A program made the translations under genes and the position numbers. Source: Clostridiales bacterium (lineage in GTDB: Bacteria > Bacillota > Clostridia > Christensenellales > JAISNN01). Taken from it: a stretch of 50,641 bases of DNA. Location of the stretch: positions 1-50,641 of the forward strand of contig JAISRB010000047.1 in NCBI GenBank assembly GCA_031273825.1. Reading direction: 5' to 3'. The notes below the pieces were generated by a model. The model ran no database searches, had not been told where the DNA came from, and worked only from the letters and a program-made list of their open reading frames with translations. Positions 35,903 to 45,562 of this stretch are shown in pieces (within the stretch, counting starts at the first letter, position 1; the number at the start of each line of letters is the position of its first letter).

Positions 35903-36049
35903 CTACATAACGGTTACTCCCCGTCTATCAAGAAATGCTCGTAACGCCGGACTAAGGCGCAAATAGTTCTCTAATCGATAAGACCTTTTGCCATCAATAT
36001 TTTTAGATTTTGTTCGGTATCCCACACAAAAAAGTCCCTCTAAATACAT
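35903..36049 (-). CDS. Possible small protein (48 aa) downstream of the regulator gene
   Basis: ATG 36047-36049 to TAG 35903-35905. Translation MYLEGLFCVG ... KRSYRLENYLRLSPALRAFL DRRGVTVM has plausible protein composition, but no ribosome binding site precedes it and no family is recognised. It follows the AlbA-type gene by 27 bases on the same strand. It may be real or the end of a decayed gene. Confidence 0.3.
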   Translation of the reverse strand: MYLEGLFCVGYRTKSKNIDGKRSYRLENYLRLSPALRAFLDRRGVTVM

Positions 36050-36076
36050 TTTAATATTTAATTAGGTCTTAATACT

Positions 36077-37438
36077 TTAATCGTTAATTATTTCCCAATA
36101 ACCGTCCTTATCCGAACCAATGCGTTTAATTAAGCCTTTTTCTTTTAAGGCTTTTATTGCGCGTTTGATAGTCCCGATGTCCTTTCCCAATCTTATGCAC
36201 ATTGCTTCCGATGTCAATGTTTTATCCTCTTTCAGCATTTCTAAAACGACGTTCTGTGTCTTCGATAATTTTACAGTGGCGTTTACAGTGGCATTTACAG
36301 TGGCGTTTTTGCTTGTTTCGTTAGGGGAAATCCTGAATACTGCAACGATATCCGAGCCGTTGTATCTGTAATCCACATCAGACTTGCCATCGGCGCGAAG
36401 TGCAAGGTTGATTCTTTCAATGCCGCGACCCCACGCCTCAATCATACCTGAGCGGAAAAAGGCGTTGGCAAGCAACGGATTGCGCGGCTTGGATTTGTGC
36501 TGACCTTTTAGGTCGTTGATAGTCCAGTCGTCGGGTAGTCTACCCTCGTTATCAATCTCTACCTTGTCGTCATAAATGCGGATTTGTATCGGATTGTTTG
36601 AATAATAGTCCTTGTGAATGATTGCATTAATAACAGCTTCGCGGAACGCGCTACGCGGAACGGGAAAGATTTCCACCCGTTGAATCCCTTCGTAGGTTAT
36701 CTTCTGCGTAAAATACTTTGAGTAGGTTACGTCCATAATTTTGTCCGGCAATGTAATAAGCGGTCCGCGAAACTCATCATGATACCTGATGTCATCCGTA
36801 ACATTTTGCCTTTCGCTTGTGATATATGCAATCTTAACGTAAGAGCCTAAGACCCAATATTCCGGATTTTCATGAAAAAGCAAGACGGCGGCGCGGTTAA
36901 GCGCACCATTTTTTTGAAGTAGCCCAAGACTCTCCAAAAGTGTTTTATCGCTAATTGCCAAATCGTCCTCAGTCAAGCGGGTGCTCGACAATGCCTTTTT
37001 CCGAAACAGCTTTATTGCATCAATATGCAAATCATCGACAGTTACATTGGGTAAAAGGAAGGAGTCCCATGTCTTTCCCTGAACGCGCAACAGAAAATCA
37101 TCCAAAGTTGCACCCGATAGCTCTTGTGTTGTGCTGCCGGAACGGTAATAATATTTCCCGCGGCAGCTTATCGCCTGACCGTAAGCGTTGACCGAAATAC
37201 GGATATAAGACAGCCCGTCCTCTTCGCGTAGCTCAACATCGGCAACAATTCCCAAAGCCTGCCGTATTTTATTCGGCAAATCCTCCAAGAGCTTTTTGGG
37301 ATTAGAAAGCCCGACAACCTTCCCTTTGTCATCCTTACCGATTTCAAGTGTCCCACCCTTAGTATTTGCAAAGGCGCACAAGGCTTTTAAAAACTCATCG
37401 TCCCACTGACGCTTGTATTCAATCGTTGGGCTTTCCAT
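36077..37438 (-). CDS. AlbA/Schlafen-domain (RecG-like C-terminus) putative regulator
   Basis: 453 residues. N-terminal AlbA_2 DNA-binding domain (residues ~3-100: ESPTIEYKRQWDDEFLKALC, AFANTKGGTLEIG), central part, then a GHKL-like ATPase fold (PRSAFREAVINAIIHKDYYS near 262, RIYDDKVEIDNEGRLP, RSGMIEAWGRGIERI). The C-terminus is a winged helix (KEDKTLTSEAMCIRLGKDIG). Such proteins are annotated as ATP-binding or RecG-like transcriptional regulators and are frequent in defence islands. Between ATPase and winged helix is a tandem NATVNATVNATV linker. It has its own leader, 128 bases downstream of the last BREX gene, and may control that operon; this is not shown. Confidence 0.85.
   Translation of the reverse strand: MESPTIEYKRQWDDEFLKALCAFANTKGGTLEIGKDDKGKVVGLSNPKKLLEDLPNKIRQALGIVADVELREEDGLSYIRISVNAYGQAISCRGKYYYRSGSTTQELSGATLDDFLLRVQGKTWDSFLLPNVTVDDLHIDAIKLFRKKALSSTRLTEDDLAISDKTLLESLGLLQKNGALNRAAVLLFHENPEYWVLGSYVKIAYITSERQNVTDDIRYHDEFRGPLITLPDKIMDVTYSKYFTQKITYEGIQRVEIFPVPRSAFREAVINAIIHKDYYSNNPIQIRIYDDKVEIDNEGRLPDDWTINDLKGQHKSKPRNPLLANAFFRSGMIEAWGRGIERINLALRADGKSDVDYRYNGSDIVAVFRISPNETSKNATVNATVNATVKLSKTQNVVLEMLKEDKTLTSEAMCIRLGKDIGTIKRAIKALKEKGLIKRIGSDKDGYWEIIND
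36271..36306 (-). repeat. 12-base in-frame tandem repeat (NATV x3)
   Basis: Three copies of a 12-base unit (plus strand TTTACAGTGGCG/A) encode Asn-Ala-Thr-Val three times in the linker of the regulator. Copy-number change would keep the frame and lengthen or shorten the linker by four residues. Confidence 0.75.
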
Positions 37439-37566
37439 GTTAACCTCGCTTATGTTTTAGTGTATATTTTCATCTTTTCCTTCATGCTTTGGCTGGTTTT
37501 TCAAGTAGAGTTGTCGAAAAAACATTTCTATTTTATAGCCACAAGCAACATTGCCTGGACTCTCAT

Positions 37567-37776
37567 TTATATAAATAACGTACAGCCTTGTGCTTTAAAA
37601 TCTTCTGCTTTTTCAAGCAAAATATCGGTAGTGGTATCAAGATATTCCGCGAGACAATCCATGCAAAAAAAGAATATAATGTTTCGTCCAAGCAGTTTTT
37701 TGTTTAGACCGACTGCAATTTTTGTCAATTCTCTTTTGCACAAATGACATGATATCGGTTTATTTTCTCGCATCAC
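37567..37776 (-). CDS. Two-CxxC zinc-binding-like protein, last gene of the BREX operon
   Basis: 69 residues. Two Cys pairs, SCHLCKREL (C10, C13) and FFCMDCLAEYL (C38, C41), are spaced as in a single zinc ribbon or treble-clef-like finger; the rest is helical. Its ATG directly abuts the BrxL stop codon with no gap, so it is surely co-translated. It is not a named BREX component known to me. Possible roles: DNA- or protein-binding adaptor, or a small regulator. Function not assigned. Confidence 0.7.
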   Translation of the reverse strand: MMRENKPISCHLCKRELTKIAVGLNKKLLGRNIIFFFCMDCLAEYLDTTTDILLEKAEDFKAQGCTLFI

Positions 37777-39276
37777 TCACTCCTCTTTTAATTTATATGT
37801 CGACATGCTGCGTTTGCCAAACTGGGTTGGATCTATTATTTGCATTTGTTTGAACACCGTTTCCCTCATGCGTTTTGCCGGTTGCAAACAATAGGTCATA
37901 AAGTCTTTACGAAAATCCTTATCTTGAATTAATTCACCGTCCGCATGTGGGAAAAATAACTTTAAATATGCAGTGCTCAAGCGCAAAACTGCTTCACTTT
38001 CTCTTTGATCTGCCCCCTGCCTTGTTTGCACTATCCGCTCAATGAGTCCGCGATAACGAAGTGTTTCAGCGGGAGCGCGGAGCAAATGCATTATTTCGGT
38101 AAAATACTCAGTATTAAGTGCCCAATCATTAATTATCATTGATTTAGTCAATGGCGGAATCCTTTGTCCGGGAATAAATCCATGTACGCGTTCTATTAAA
38201 GCTGCATCACGAAAAACCTCCGGCAATTCACGGAACATGTCTTTTGATGCATCCATATCATTTAGGTTTATATTTCCAAGCAAAATAATACCCGCATCAC
38301 CTTCGACTTTAACATTTGCGACATTGACAAATCCAAATTCCATATACCCCTTCAAAATACCTTGCATTTCCGAAGAATCTGGAAAACTAATCGATTTTAT
38401 TTCATCAACTGCAACGAAATCGTTGTACGTTACTATCCCAAATTTCTTAGATGAAATATCATAGAATAGTTTCGCGCGACTTAAGCTGCCGCCGCCCGCA
38501 AGCCAACCATACTTTCCAATATTCCCAAATATGTATGATTTTCCAGTTTGCTGAGGAGCTAGTTCAATAAGGTTAAGTCGCGGTTCGATAAATGGTAGTA
38601 GCCTTGTTAGCATTGTATGCTTTGCTTCCCAAATTTCGTTGGACAAAAGAGGTCTACCGCCAATCTGAGCCAATGCATATCCATCGGCATTATAGTCGAT
38701 AGCACCTAAAACAATATCCATCCATTCTTCCGTATCAAAGTGCTTTCTTGCTTCGCGGAAGGAATCAAGTTTTACAGTATAGGGGCAAAAATTCTTATAC
38801 TCAAGAAGAGTAAAGCGCCCGTTATTCTTATTTTCCTCAGGCGGCATATAACCAAGTTTAACTAATCCCCATCCTCCAGCACCGCCTATAAGTTCTCCCT
38901 TTATTCTTTCCCAGACATAATCTTCAATAATAGTCTGATTGTGCGAAAATCCAAGAACAGGGATTTCAAACGTATAATAATTAGCTCTTGAATTAAACAG
39001 TACATCAATCTTTGCCAAAAATTTTCTCGTTTCTCCATTTGAACGAGCGGCATCTTCGAGTTGTCCCTTTTCTTCACGACGTGGAATAACAATGCTAATA
39101 TATTTGCTCAACGCGTCTATATCACCGATACGACCGTCGCTGTCAGCTTTTTGTTTCAAGATCCAATCGCGTAAAAATGACGGTATCTTTGCGTTCTTAA
39201 ATACCGCAGTTATTGAAGGATCCTTAAAAACTGTCGTCGTTGGGAACAGTTTTCTTAATTTTATTGCATCGTACAT
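37777..39276 (-). CDS. brxL: BREX protein BrxL, short form (AAA+ ATPase)
   Basis: BREX component of the BrxL family, a DNA-binding AAA+ ring that is needed for phage exclusion. N-terminal domain (residues 1-~230), then ATPase: ELAPQQTGKSYIFG with K246 and S247 (the first Gly of the P-loop is Ala240), Walker B FVAVDEIKSI (D290, E291), LGNINLNDMD sensor region and a likely Arg finger in ALIERVHGFIPG. At 499 residues it lacks the ~180-residue Lon-protease-like C-terminus of the ~680-residue type I BrxL, as do the shorter BrxL proteins. It starts 12 bases after pglZ. The start MYDAIKLRKLFP fits the family. Confidence 0.85.
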   Translation of the reverse strand: MYDAIKLRKLFPTTTVFKDPSITAVFKNAKIPSFLRDWILKQKADSDGRIGDIDALSKYISIVIPRREEKGQLEDAARSNGETRKFLAKIDVLFNSRANYYTFEIPVLGFSHNQTIIEDYVWERIKGELIGGAGGWGLVKLGYMPPEENKNNGRFTLLEYKNFCPYTVKLDSFREARKHFDTEEWMDIVLGAIDYNADGYALAQIGGRPLLSNEIWEAKHTMLTRLLPFIEPRLNLIELAPQQTGKSYIFGNIGKYGWLAGGGSLSRAKLFYDISSKKFGIVTYNDFVAVDEIKSISFPDSSEMQGILKGYMEFGFVNVANVKVEGDAGIILLGNINLNDMDASKDMFRELPEVFRDAALIERVHGFIPGQRIPPLTKSMIINDWALNTEYFTEIMHLLRAPAETLRYRGLIERIVQTRQGADQRESEAVLRLSTAYLKLFFPHADGELIQDKDFRKDFMTYCLQPAKRMRETVFKQMQIIDPTQFGKRSMSTYKLKEE

Positions 39277-39288
39277 TGTTTTGCTCTC

Positions 39289-41376
39289 CTAAAAACTAAA
39301 TTCCACTTCTTCTATCAGTTGTTCACTCGGCTTTGAACGTTTCTTAATAATCGTATCCGTGAAAACCTTAGAGAAAACGATTATTGGGACAAGCCGTTCT
39401 TCAAGAGAAGCCCCACCGTGCAGTTCATTTTTTGGCGCACCCTGTTTAGACAAACGATTATAGCCGCGAATAATCCAATAAACACATTGGCGTTCAAGAT
39501 CGCGTTTTTCCTCAAAACCGTCAGGGCAAACCATCCCTTTTGAAGCTCTCGCGTAACGCCAGTCAAGTGGATTTTTTATCTCTTCATTTATTTTTGCCAA
39601 ATCATTTTCGTATGCGATTATTGCAAGCCTTGACGCCCCGTGATCTGCTGTCAATATTACGCGATCATATTGCATTAACGCCTTGACTACTCGAATAAGC
39701 ACACCTTCTAAAGCATCAAATACAGCAACAATATTCTGTTCGGGAGTGCAATGCTCATGTTTAACAGCACCATCGTGGACAATATCGTCGATCAATTTTG
39801 CCGGAGGAAGCCTATTAATTTTTATTGTTTTATCACCTATTTTATTGAAATCTGTTTCTGTAGGCAGGTTTGCTTCCGCGATATGAATTGATTTGATATT
39901 AATTTCTCTGCGACTAGCCACAGCGAAAATTGCAGGTATATACTCTACGCCCATCCCGTCAACAACAAGTATGGCTGATTTTTCATCTGTAGGCATTTCC
40001 GATAAGAGGACGTCTCTTTTTTGTATCAATGGGGGCAATAAAAAGTCGCCTGCGCTTTTTACAAAATCTTCTGTCACCGTGTTTTTCAGTTTAAATTTTC
40101 TATAATCGTCAAAATAATCATTAAGTTCTTTAATTCCAAAATCATATTCCATAGAGAGATAGTCATCCAACATGGGATATAATCCTTGCCACAAACAAGA
40201 TAACCCTGTTGTCAAATCGCTCATCGATACCCGTCGGACAATTTCTTGTTTTTCCGCCTTTGTTCCGCAGTTAAGCCAACAAGCAACAACATCATTTGTA
40301 TAAGAATTTGCGTTTTCAATAAACTCAACAATAAACGATTCGCCTTGCCCATTTAGTTCTTTTATGGCATCAGCACGTTCTTTGGCATATTTAATAGAAT
40401 TGATATCCCCAAAGACCATTAAGGGATAATCTGAAATATAGACACGTAAAATATTGTCGCAATTTAAATTTTCACTTAAAACTTTTGACATATATGAAGT
40501 GTTGTCTATCTCGTTTTTCAACATCCACACATACGCTATCCATAAATCATCGTTTGGCATTTCTTTTAGTCGTTTTAATGCAAAAATAGAATTAATGTTA
40601 ATTTCTCCAAACTGTTTTTTTAGAAACAGTTTTGGATGTAGTTTTGCACTTTTACTTTTTATTAATAAGCTCTCTATCGTACTTTGTGGCAAATCGGCTT
40701 TGATTTCGTAAAAATGTTCGGCTATACGTTTAACATCAGTATATTGCACGATTCCTTCTGATAGCCCTGCTTGACTTAAAGTAAAATCGCTCAAGGCAAG
40801 CGTAATGTCAATATGCTCGAAATTATCACCAGATTCAAAATTGCCGAGCATATCCAACAACTCAATCCAATTTCTACAATAGCTTTTATTTTCCACCCAT
40901 TTTTGTGACACAAGCCTTACCGTTGGCGGTAAAACAGGCTTGCCGTTTTCGGTAATATTAACTATTTGCAACGAGTTTTCATATTTCGGATTGCTAAATT
41001 GTTTTTTATCAAAGTTGCTTTTGCTAATCATATAAGCAGCATTGAGTTTTTGTTCGTCTATCCTTAACTGTAGTGCAACCATAAATGCATTTCTGCTTTG
41101 CCTACTTACTAATAATAAATATCCGTCAATTCCGATAACGACAACACGTCTATTTAGAGCATGAATCTTTTCATCTATTTCAATTATCAATTCACTAGGC
41201 GTTGGAAGCAAGTATGTATTGTCACTAATGCACTCTGATAAACTTAATATGTAGTCATTATTATTTTTGTGTTGCGCAAGTAATTTTGCTGCCATATCAT
41301 TGTCTGAATAGACTTCAACGCAAGTAGAATCGGTGACAATATATTGTAAATATTCATTAAGAGAATAGTTCATCAC
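39289..41376 (-). CDS. pglZ: BREX phosphatase-like protein PglZ
   Basis: Hallmark BREX/Pgl protein of the alkaline phosphatase superfamily. The N-terminal 440 residues are helical. The catalytic core reads SAILVVDGMGVEYIPAI (~residue 465, metal/nucleophile loop) and RVILTADHGASRLAIIAYE (~577, with the DHG metal site), then GGASLEERLVPIIVF near the C-terminus. At 695 residues it is shorter than type I PglZ (~850). Its ATG overlaps the stop of the ATPase gene (ATGA), showing coupling. Its presence between a BrxC-type ATPase and BrxL is what identifies the operon as BREX. Confidence 0.9.
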   Translation of the reverse strand: MMNYSLNEYLQYIVTDSTCVEVYSDNDMAAKLLAQHKNNNDYILSLSECISDNTYLLPTPSELIIEIDEKIHALNRRVVVIGIDGYLLLVSRQSRNAFMVALQLRIDEQKLNAAYMISKSNFDKKQFSNPKYENSLQIVNITENGKPVLPPTVRLVSQKWVENKSYCRNWIELLDMLGNFESGDNFEHIDITLALSDFTLSQAGLSEGIVQYTDVKRIAEHFYEIKADLPQSTIESLLIKSKSAKLHPKLFLKKQFGEININSIFALKRLKEMPNDDLWIAYVWMLKNEIDNTSYMSKVLSENLNCDNILRVYISDYPLMVFGDINSIKYAKERADAIKELNGQGESFIVEFIENANSYTNDVVACWLNCGTKAEKQEIVRRVSMSDLTTGLSCLWQGLYPMLDDYLSMEYDFGIKELNDYFDDYRKFKLKNTVTEDFVKSAGDFLLPPLIQKRDVLLSEMPTDEKSAILVVDGMGVEYIPAIFAVASRREINIKSIHIAEANLPTETDFNKIGDKTIKINRLPPAKLIDDIVHDGAVKHEHCTPEQNIVAVFDALEGVLIRVVKALMQYDRVILTADHGASRLAIIAYENDLAKINEEIKNPLDWRYARASKGMVCPDGFEEKRDLERQCVYWIIRGYNRLSKQGAPKNELHGGASLEERLVPIIVFSKVFTDTIIKKRSKPSEQLIEEVEFSF

Positions 41377-44300
41377 TCATCCTCCAAAAATAATAAGCCT
41401 ATCTCGGCATTGTTTTGTACTGCTCTTATTAGTTTTTGTCTTAATTCTTCCACTGGGCACTTTTTAATTATTTCAATTGCTTGAGGAGCAAAGGTCAAGC
41501 CGTATTCGTTATGAATAAAAGCACTTATATCAGGTCTTGGTTGCCAGTTCCTTGGATTTCCATATTTGCCGCTAAGCTCGGTCAAAAGTGATGATAAACT
41601 AATATTAAGTTTAGAATATTTCTTTGGTACTGTTTCTGCAATAAAACTTTTTTGACAATCCGCCACGCTAATTGGAAGTAGGTTCTTTGTTGTTTCAAGC
41701 AACTCGCGAAGTTTAGAAGCTGAAAATTTTTCTGGCACTTCAACTGCATCAATTATATCACCCGATTCAACAATATTCCCTAACGCAAAACGCGCAGGTA
41801 TTTTATTATCTTTTTCCCATTTTAAAGGTGTTGCGGTGTCTGTTAAACGTTCCCATTCACGCTTTATTTCACATACGATAGACTGTTGTGCTTGTGCGTC
41901 GATGTGTTTTTGTATTTCTGCCCAAAATTCCGCCTCTTTCTCGTAATAAAAACTGCCCATGTCGTTGAGTACGCTCAACAATCCTGGTTCATCAATTGTT
42001 TTTTTATCCAGTCGGGAATATAATATCTCTAATGTTTTAGCCCGTTTACTATCAAAAAACAACCCTTTTATTATGTTAGCATTTTGAAACAAGGCATATT
42101 TTATTTCTTCGGTAGCACTGTTGTCGAAAATACTGTCCAAAAAAATGCCTATTGTTGGCAGAGCCGAAACTATTAGTATTTTAGGAAGTTTATTGGTTTG
42201 CGTAATCGCATTACGCAAGTTGTCTATTGTCGATTTGTAAGTTATAAAACCATCCACTCCTAGAATTTTTTGTGCAATTTTAATTACCTCATATTCTTGA
42301 ATAGTGTCATCTATCTCTCGACTAATATCTGCCTTATTCCATAGAAACCCCGCCGTTTCGCTCGATTTTGCCAACAGTATCCTACAGTAGTCATGCGAAA
42401 CATCTCCAACCTCCTCGGCTAGTTTTTTCAAAGGTAAAGCTATTTTATCAACATATGCCCAAAAAGCATCTTGCGAGTTTTCCGGCTTTACATATTTGGC
42501 AACTAGTTGGACAAGTGAATCGTTTTTGCATATTTGCTTTCCGACTTCTTTAATGAAATTTGAACGTTCTTCAACATTGCCCTTTGCACTTGTGCTACCA
42601 GCGCGACAAATTTTATTTAGTACATCGCTAATCTGTATTGCAAATCCTTCTTCCCTATTCTGGACATATTCTGCAAACACCCATAAGGGAACGCGACCAA
42701 AATCTTTTTCAATACGACCCTGTATTCTCAATAAGGTTTTTTCTACTGTGTCATCCCCGCTTGGATTTGCGAAACCAAACATTAGTGAGGCTTTCTCAAT
42801 AAATACCTTTTCGTCATCTGAAAGTCGACAAATTAATTTTTCATGAAAACTTTTGCTTTGCAAATTGTCTTTTATTGCATTTTCAATGATCTCGGCTAAC
42901 TCAGTTTTGGTTAATGGATTTGTCATTTGAAGATTTGTCCACTGATAATTGCTTTCCAACAAATATCTTAGCGTAAAACCCAATGCAAACGCACTAAGCG
43001 CATTAAATTTCAATCCAAACGGCGCACGTTGAAGTTCTCTAAATACTTGTTTAATTGATAGATTAGCACCTTTTTCAACGGTACTTATTATTTTTTTATT
43101 AATTATTGCACGAATCTGCGCAAACGGATGCTCCGGATTTTGTCTGAACCAATCATTGCTCTCATTAATTCCTTGTTCCTTTAATGCTGCCACGACAGCA
43201 CCGTGTTGGGGTGTTTCCGGAATAAAATTAATCCCCGAAAGTGCCCATGATTTAAAACCCCTTGTGTCGAAAGCGGCAATTTGTGATACTATAAAATCGG
43301 GACAATATTTAAGGTTCTTACGGATATAGTTTTCAAGTAAACTTTTAATTAAACCCCACAAAACGCTATCATTGATAACTTTTCCGTCTTTGTAAGAATA
43401 TACTTTTATCAACGTGTCAGGATTTTTGATTCTCTCCAGCCATGATTTTTCTATTTGTTCAAGAGCAACTTTGCGGCGTTTTTTTGCTTCATCGCCGTTT
43501 TCAAGTACCCATTGCGCGTAATAATAAACATATTCGTCCCATTGTTCGGCATTGTTTTCACAAAATGATGTTTCTGGAAATGCGAACATTAGAATACGAT
43601 GATCATGCAATTGAGACAAAATTTTATCTATATTACCAGGTATATGTAATTGCTCGCTTTTATTCTTAGCGATTATGAACCACAGGCATGTAGCCCCGTT
43701 ATCTTTTTCTCGCCCATATCCGTAATTTTCTCTTGTTGCCGCAGGAAAATCACTTAGAGTCGCTTTGCCTATATCGGAAACACGAACATCAAATCTTCCT
43801 TGTGAAAAACTTGAAAATGTTTTTTTCAATTTTTCTTCTATTGTTTTTTTGCACGCATCCGAAAGCAACTCATCAAACTTGTTATTATATTCTTCCGCTT
43901 TTGTCCGTGCGTCCTGTCCTCCAACTGATGATGTAAATAATTCAATATTTTCGTTAATGATATTAAAACAGTGTTTTCTCTCAAGCTCTTTTAGTATGCC
44001 GGCAACATTGACTATCGCGCTATCGCCTTGAAAAGATAATACAATATTTTGAATTGTCGGCCGAAGGCGCTCATGTCCGTTGGGCTGCAGCCTTGAGAGC
44101 AGGCAAAACAATAACGCAGTCTTTAAGACGCGAATTTCCTCATCATCAGAATCTCTATTGCGAAACTCGCGATTTTTTATGCGCTCAAATTCATTCCGGA
44201 TGGATGTAATCTCCTTACTGATTCCCAAATCGTTGCGCTCAATAAAATACTTCCACAAATAATCTACGGTTAAAAACTGCTTGCCCGAGATAGTGGGACC

Positions 44301-45560
44301 ACCGGTCTTGATAAAATCTTGAAACTCGCGACCATTTGCGCTACCCTTAAGATACTCAAATATGCTACGTTGATTAGATTGAGCCGATTCGGCTAAAACT
44401 TTTAGCAAAAAAGCCGCCATCGGATGAATAGGTAAAATATTATAGAATGAGTCCTTGCTTATATCGTCATCACTAAAATTTACTTCAGTAATACCTCTGA
44501 CGTCACTCCACAATAAGTCTTTCTCTTTTTTCCACTCTTCTGCTATTTCAAAATTATCCGTTTGGGGAATTATTGCGGTTGCAGCAAGTTTAAATGCTGT
44601 ATCATTTGGCATTTGCAACTTGCAAAAATAGAACCTCTCATTGGCTTTAAGCGCACTATCTGAGCCTTCGGCCAAATAAGCATCAATATTCATGTGAGTT
44701 ACTGGCACTAAGAAAAATTTATTTGTCTGCGGGGCTTCAGTTACTTCTTCAAAAGTTTTTAAATCTCCGCGATTGCGATCAATAAAGTTAGCAAATTCGT
44801 CAAATACATAAACAATACGTTTCAACTTATTTGCTATTAAAATTGCGTTCACCCATTTACGAAAGGCCGGCACGCGAATGTCTAAATAAATGTTATCTCT
44901 GTGGAGTACCTTTTGCACTTCCATTAACAAATTATTTGGCGTACTCTTTATTTTTTCACTTTGCAATAAGCTAACAAGCTGATCAATGGTCTTTATTACC
45001 GGTTTTAATTCAGATAATTCACTCTGAATACTGTCGCGCATTTTGAAAAAATTTTGTCCTTCACGATGCAAGCGTTTAATAATTTCGTCTAAATTTGCTT
45101 TGGGCGGCACGATCATCTTCCTTGCTTTTAACTCGTCGACAATTCCTTTTTCTAAACGAACAAGAAAATCCGCATCCGAACCCATACCAGAAGCATTGTA
45201 ATCATATACTACTAGCGTTTCGTAGCGCCTGATATTAAGTTGCGTAAAAAGAGTGGAGTTGCAATCCAGAATTCTTTTATATTTTTCAAACCATTTTTTT
45301 ACACGCTCCTCATCGTCAGAAAATAATTTTTGCGTAACGAGAGCAGCGTGACTTTTTCCAGTACCAAGGTTTCCTGTAAGCCATATAGATTTATGCCCAC
45401 CGTTTATCGTCTCAAGAAGCGTTGAAAAAAATTCCACAAACTTTTCGTGGGGATAGAAATCCAGCCACGTGTCAACTGTTTCGTTTATGGTTTCACGAGT
45501 CATGTTGGGTCTATATCTCTCATTTATCTTAAAAAAATCAGAATAATGCCGTTTTTCCAT
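41373..45560 (-). CDS. brxC: BREX giant ATPase, BrxC type
   Basis: 1395-residue P-loop protein. Starts with EKRHYSDFFKINERYRPNMT; Walker A is WLTGNLGTGKSHAALVTQ (G63-S70); a Walker B-like VYVFDEFANFIDR lies near residue ~255. The remainder is long, mostly helical and without other clear motifs. It matches the BrxC/PglY group (DUF499-like) in size and in the placement of the P-loop near the N-terminus. It begins 2 bases after the BrxP stop and overlaps pglZ by 4 bases. In type 4 BREX this gene stands with brxP, pglZ and brxL, as here. Confidence 0.85.
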   Translation of the reverse strand: MEKRHYSDFFKINERYRPNMTRETINETVDTWLDFYPHEKFVEFFSTLLETINGGHKSIWLTGNLGTGKSHAALVTQKLFSDDEERVKKWFEKYKRILDCNSTLFTQLNIRRYETLVVYDYNASGMGSDADFLVRLEKGIVDELKARKMIVPPKANLDEIIKRLHREGQNFFKMRDSIQSELSELKPVIKTIDQLVSLLQSEKIKSTPNNLLMEVQKVLHRDNIYLDIRVPAFRKWVNAILIANKLKRIVYVFDEFANFIDRNRGDLKTFEEVTEAPQTNKFFLVPVTHMNIDAYLAEGSDSALKANERFYFCKLQMPNDTAFKLAATAIIPQTDNFEIAEEWKKEKDLLWSDVRGITEVNFSDDDISKDSFYNILPIHPMAAFLLKVLAESAQSNQRSIFEYLKGSANGREFQDFIKTGGPTISGKQFLTVDYLWKYFIERNDLGISKEITSIRNEFERIKNREFRNRDSDDEEIRVLKTALLFCLLSRLQPNGHERLRPTIQNIVLSFQGDSAIVNVAGILKELERKHCFNIINENIELFTSSVGGQDARTKAEEYNNKFDELLSDACKKTIEEKLKKTFSSFSQGRFDVRVSDIGKATLSDFPAATRENYGYGREKDNGATCLWFIIAKNKSEQLHIPGNIDKILSQLHDHRILMFAFPETSFCENNAEQWDEYVYYYAQWVLENGDEAKKRRKVALEQIEKSWLERIKNPDTLIKVYSYKDGKVINDSVLWGLIKSLLENYIRKNLKYCPDFIVSQIAAFDTRGFKSWALSGINFIPETPQHGAVVAALKEQGINESNDWFRQNPEHPFAQIRAIINKKIISTVEKGANLSIKQVFRELQRAPFGLKFNALSAFALGFTLRYLLESNYQWTNLQMTNPLTKTELAEIIENAIKDNLQSKSFHEKLICRLSDDEKVFIEKASLMFGFANPSGDDTVEKTLLRIQGRIEKDFGRVPLWVFAEYVQNREEGFAIQISDVLNKICRAGSTSAKGNVEERSNFIKEVGKQICKNDSLVQLVAKYVKPENSQDAFWAYVDKIALPLKKLAEEVGDVSHDYCRILLAKSSETAGFLWNKADISREIDDTIQEYEVIKIAQKILGVDGFITYKSTIDNLRNAITQTNKLPKILIVSALPTIGIFLDSIFDNSATEEIKYALFQNANIIKGLFFDSKRAKTLEILYSRLDKKTIDEPGLLSVLNDMGSFYYEKEAEFWAEIQKHIDAQAQQSIVCEIKREWERLTDTATPLKWEKDNKIPARFALGNIVESGDIIDAVEVPEKFSASKLRELLETTKNLLPISVADCQKSFIAETVPKKYSKLNISLSSLLTELSGKYGNPRNWQPRPDISAFIHNEYGLTFAPQAIEIIKKCPVEELRQKLIRAVQNNAEIGLLFLEDE

Positions 45561-45562
45561 GT

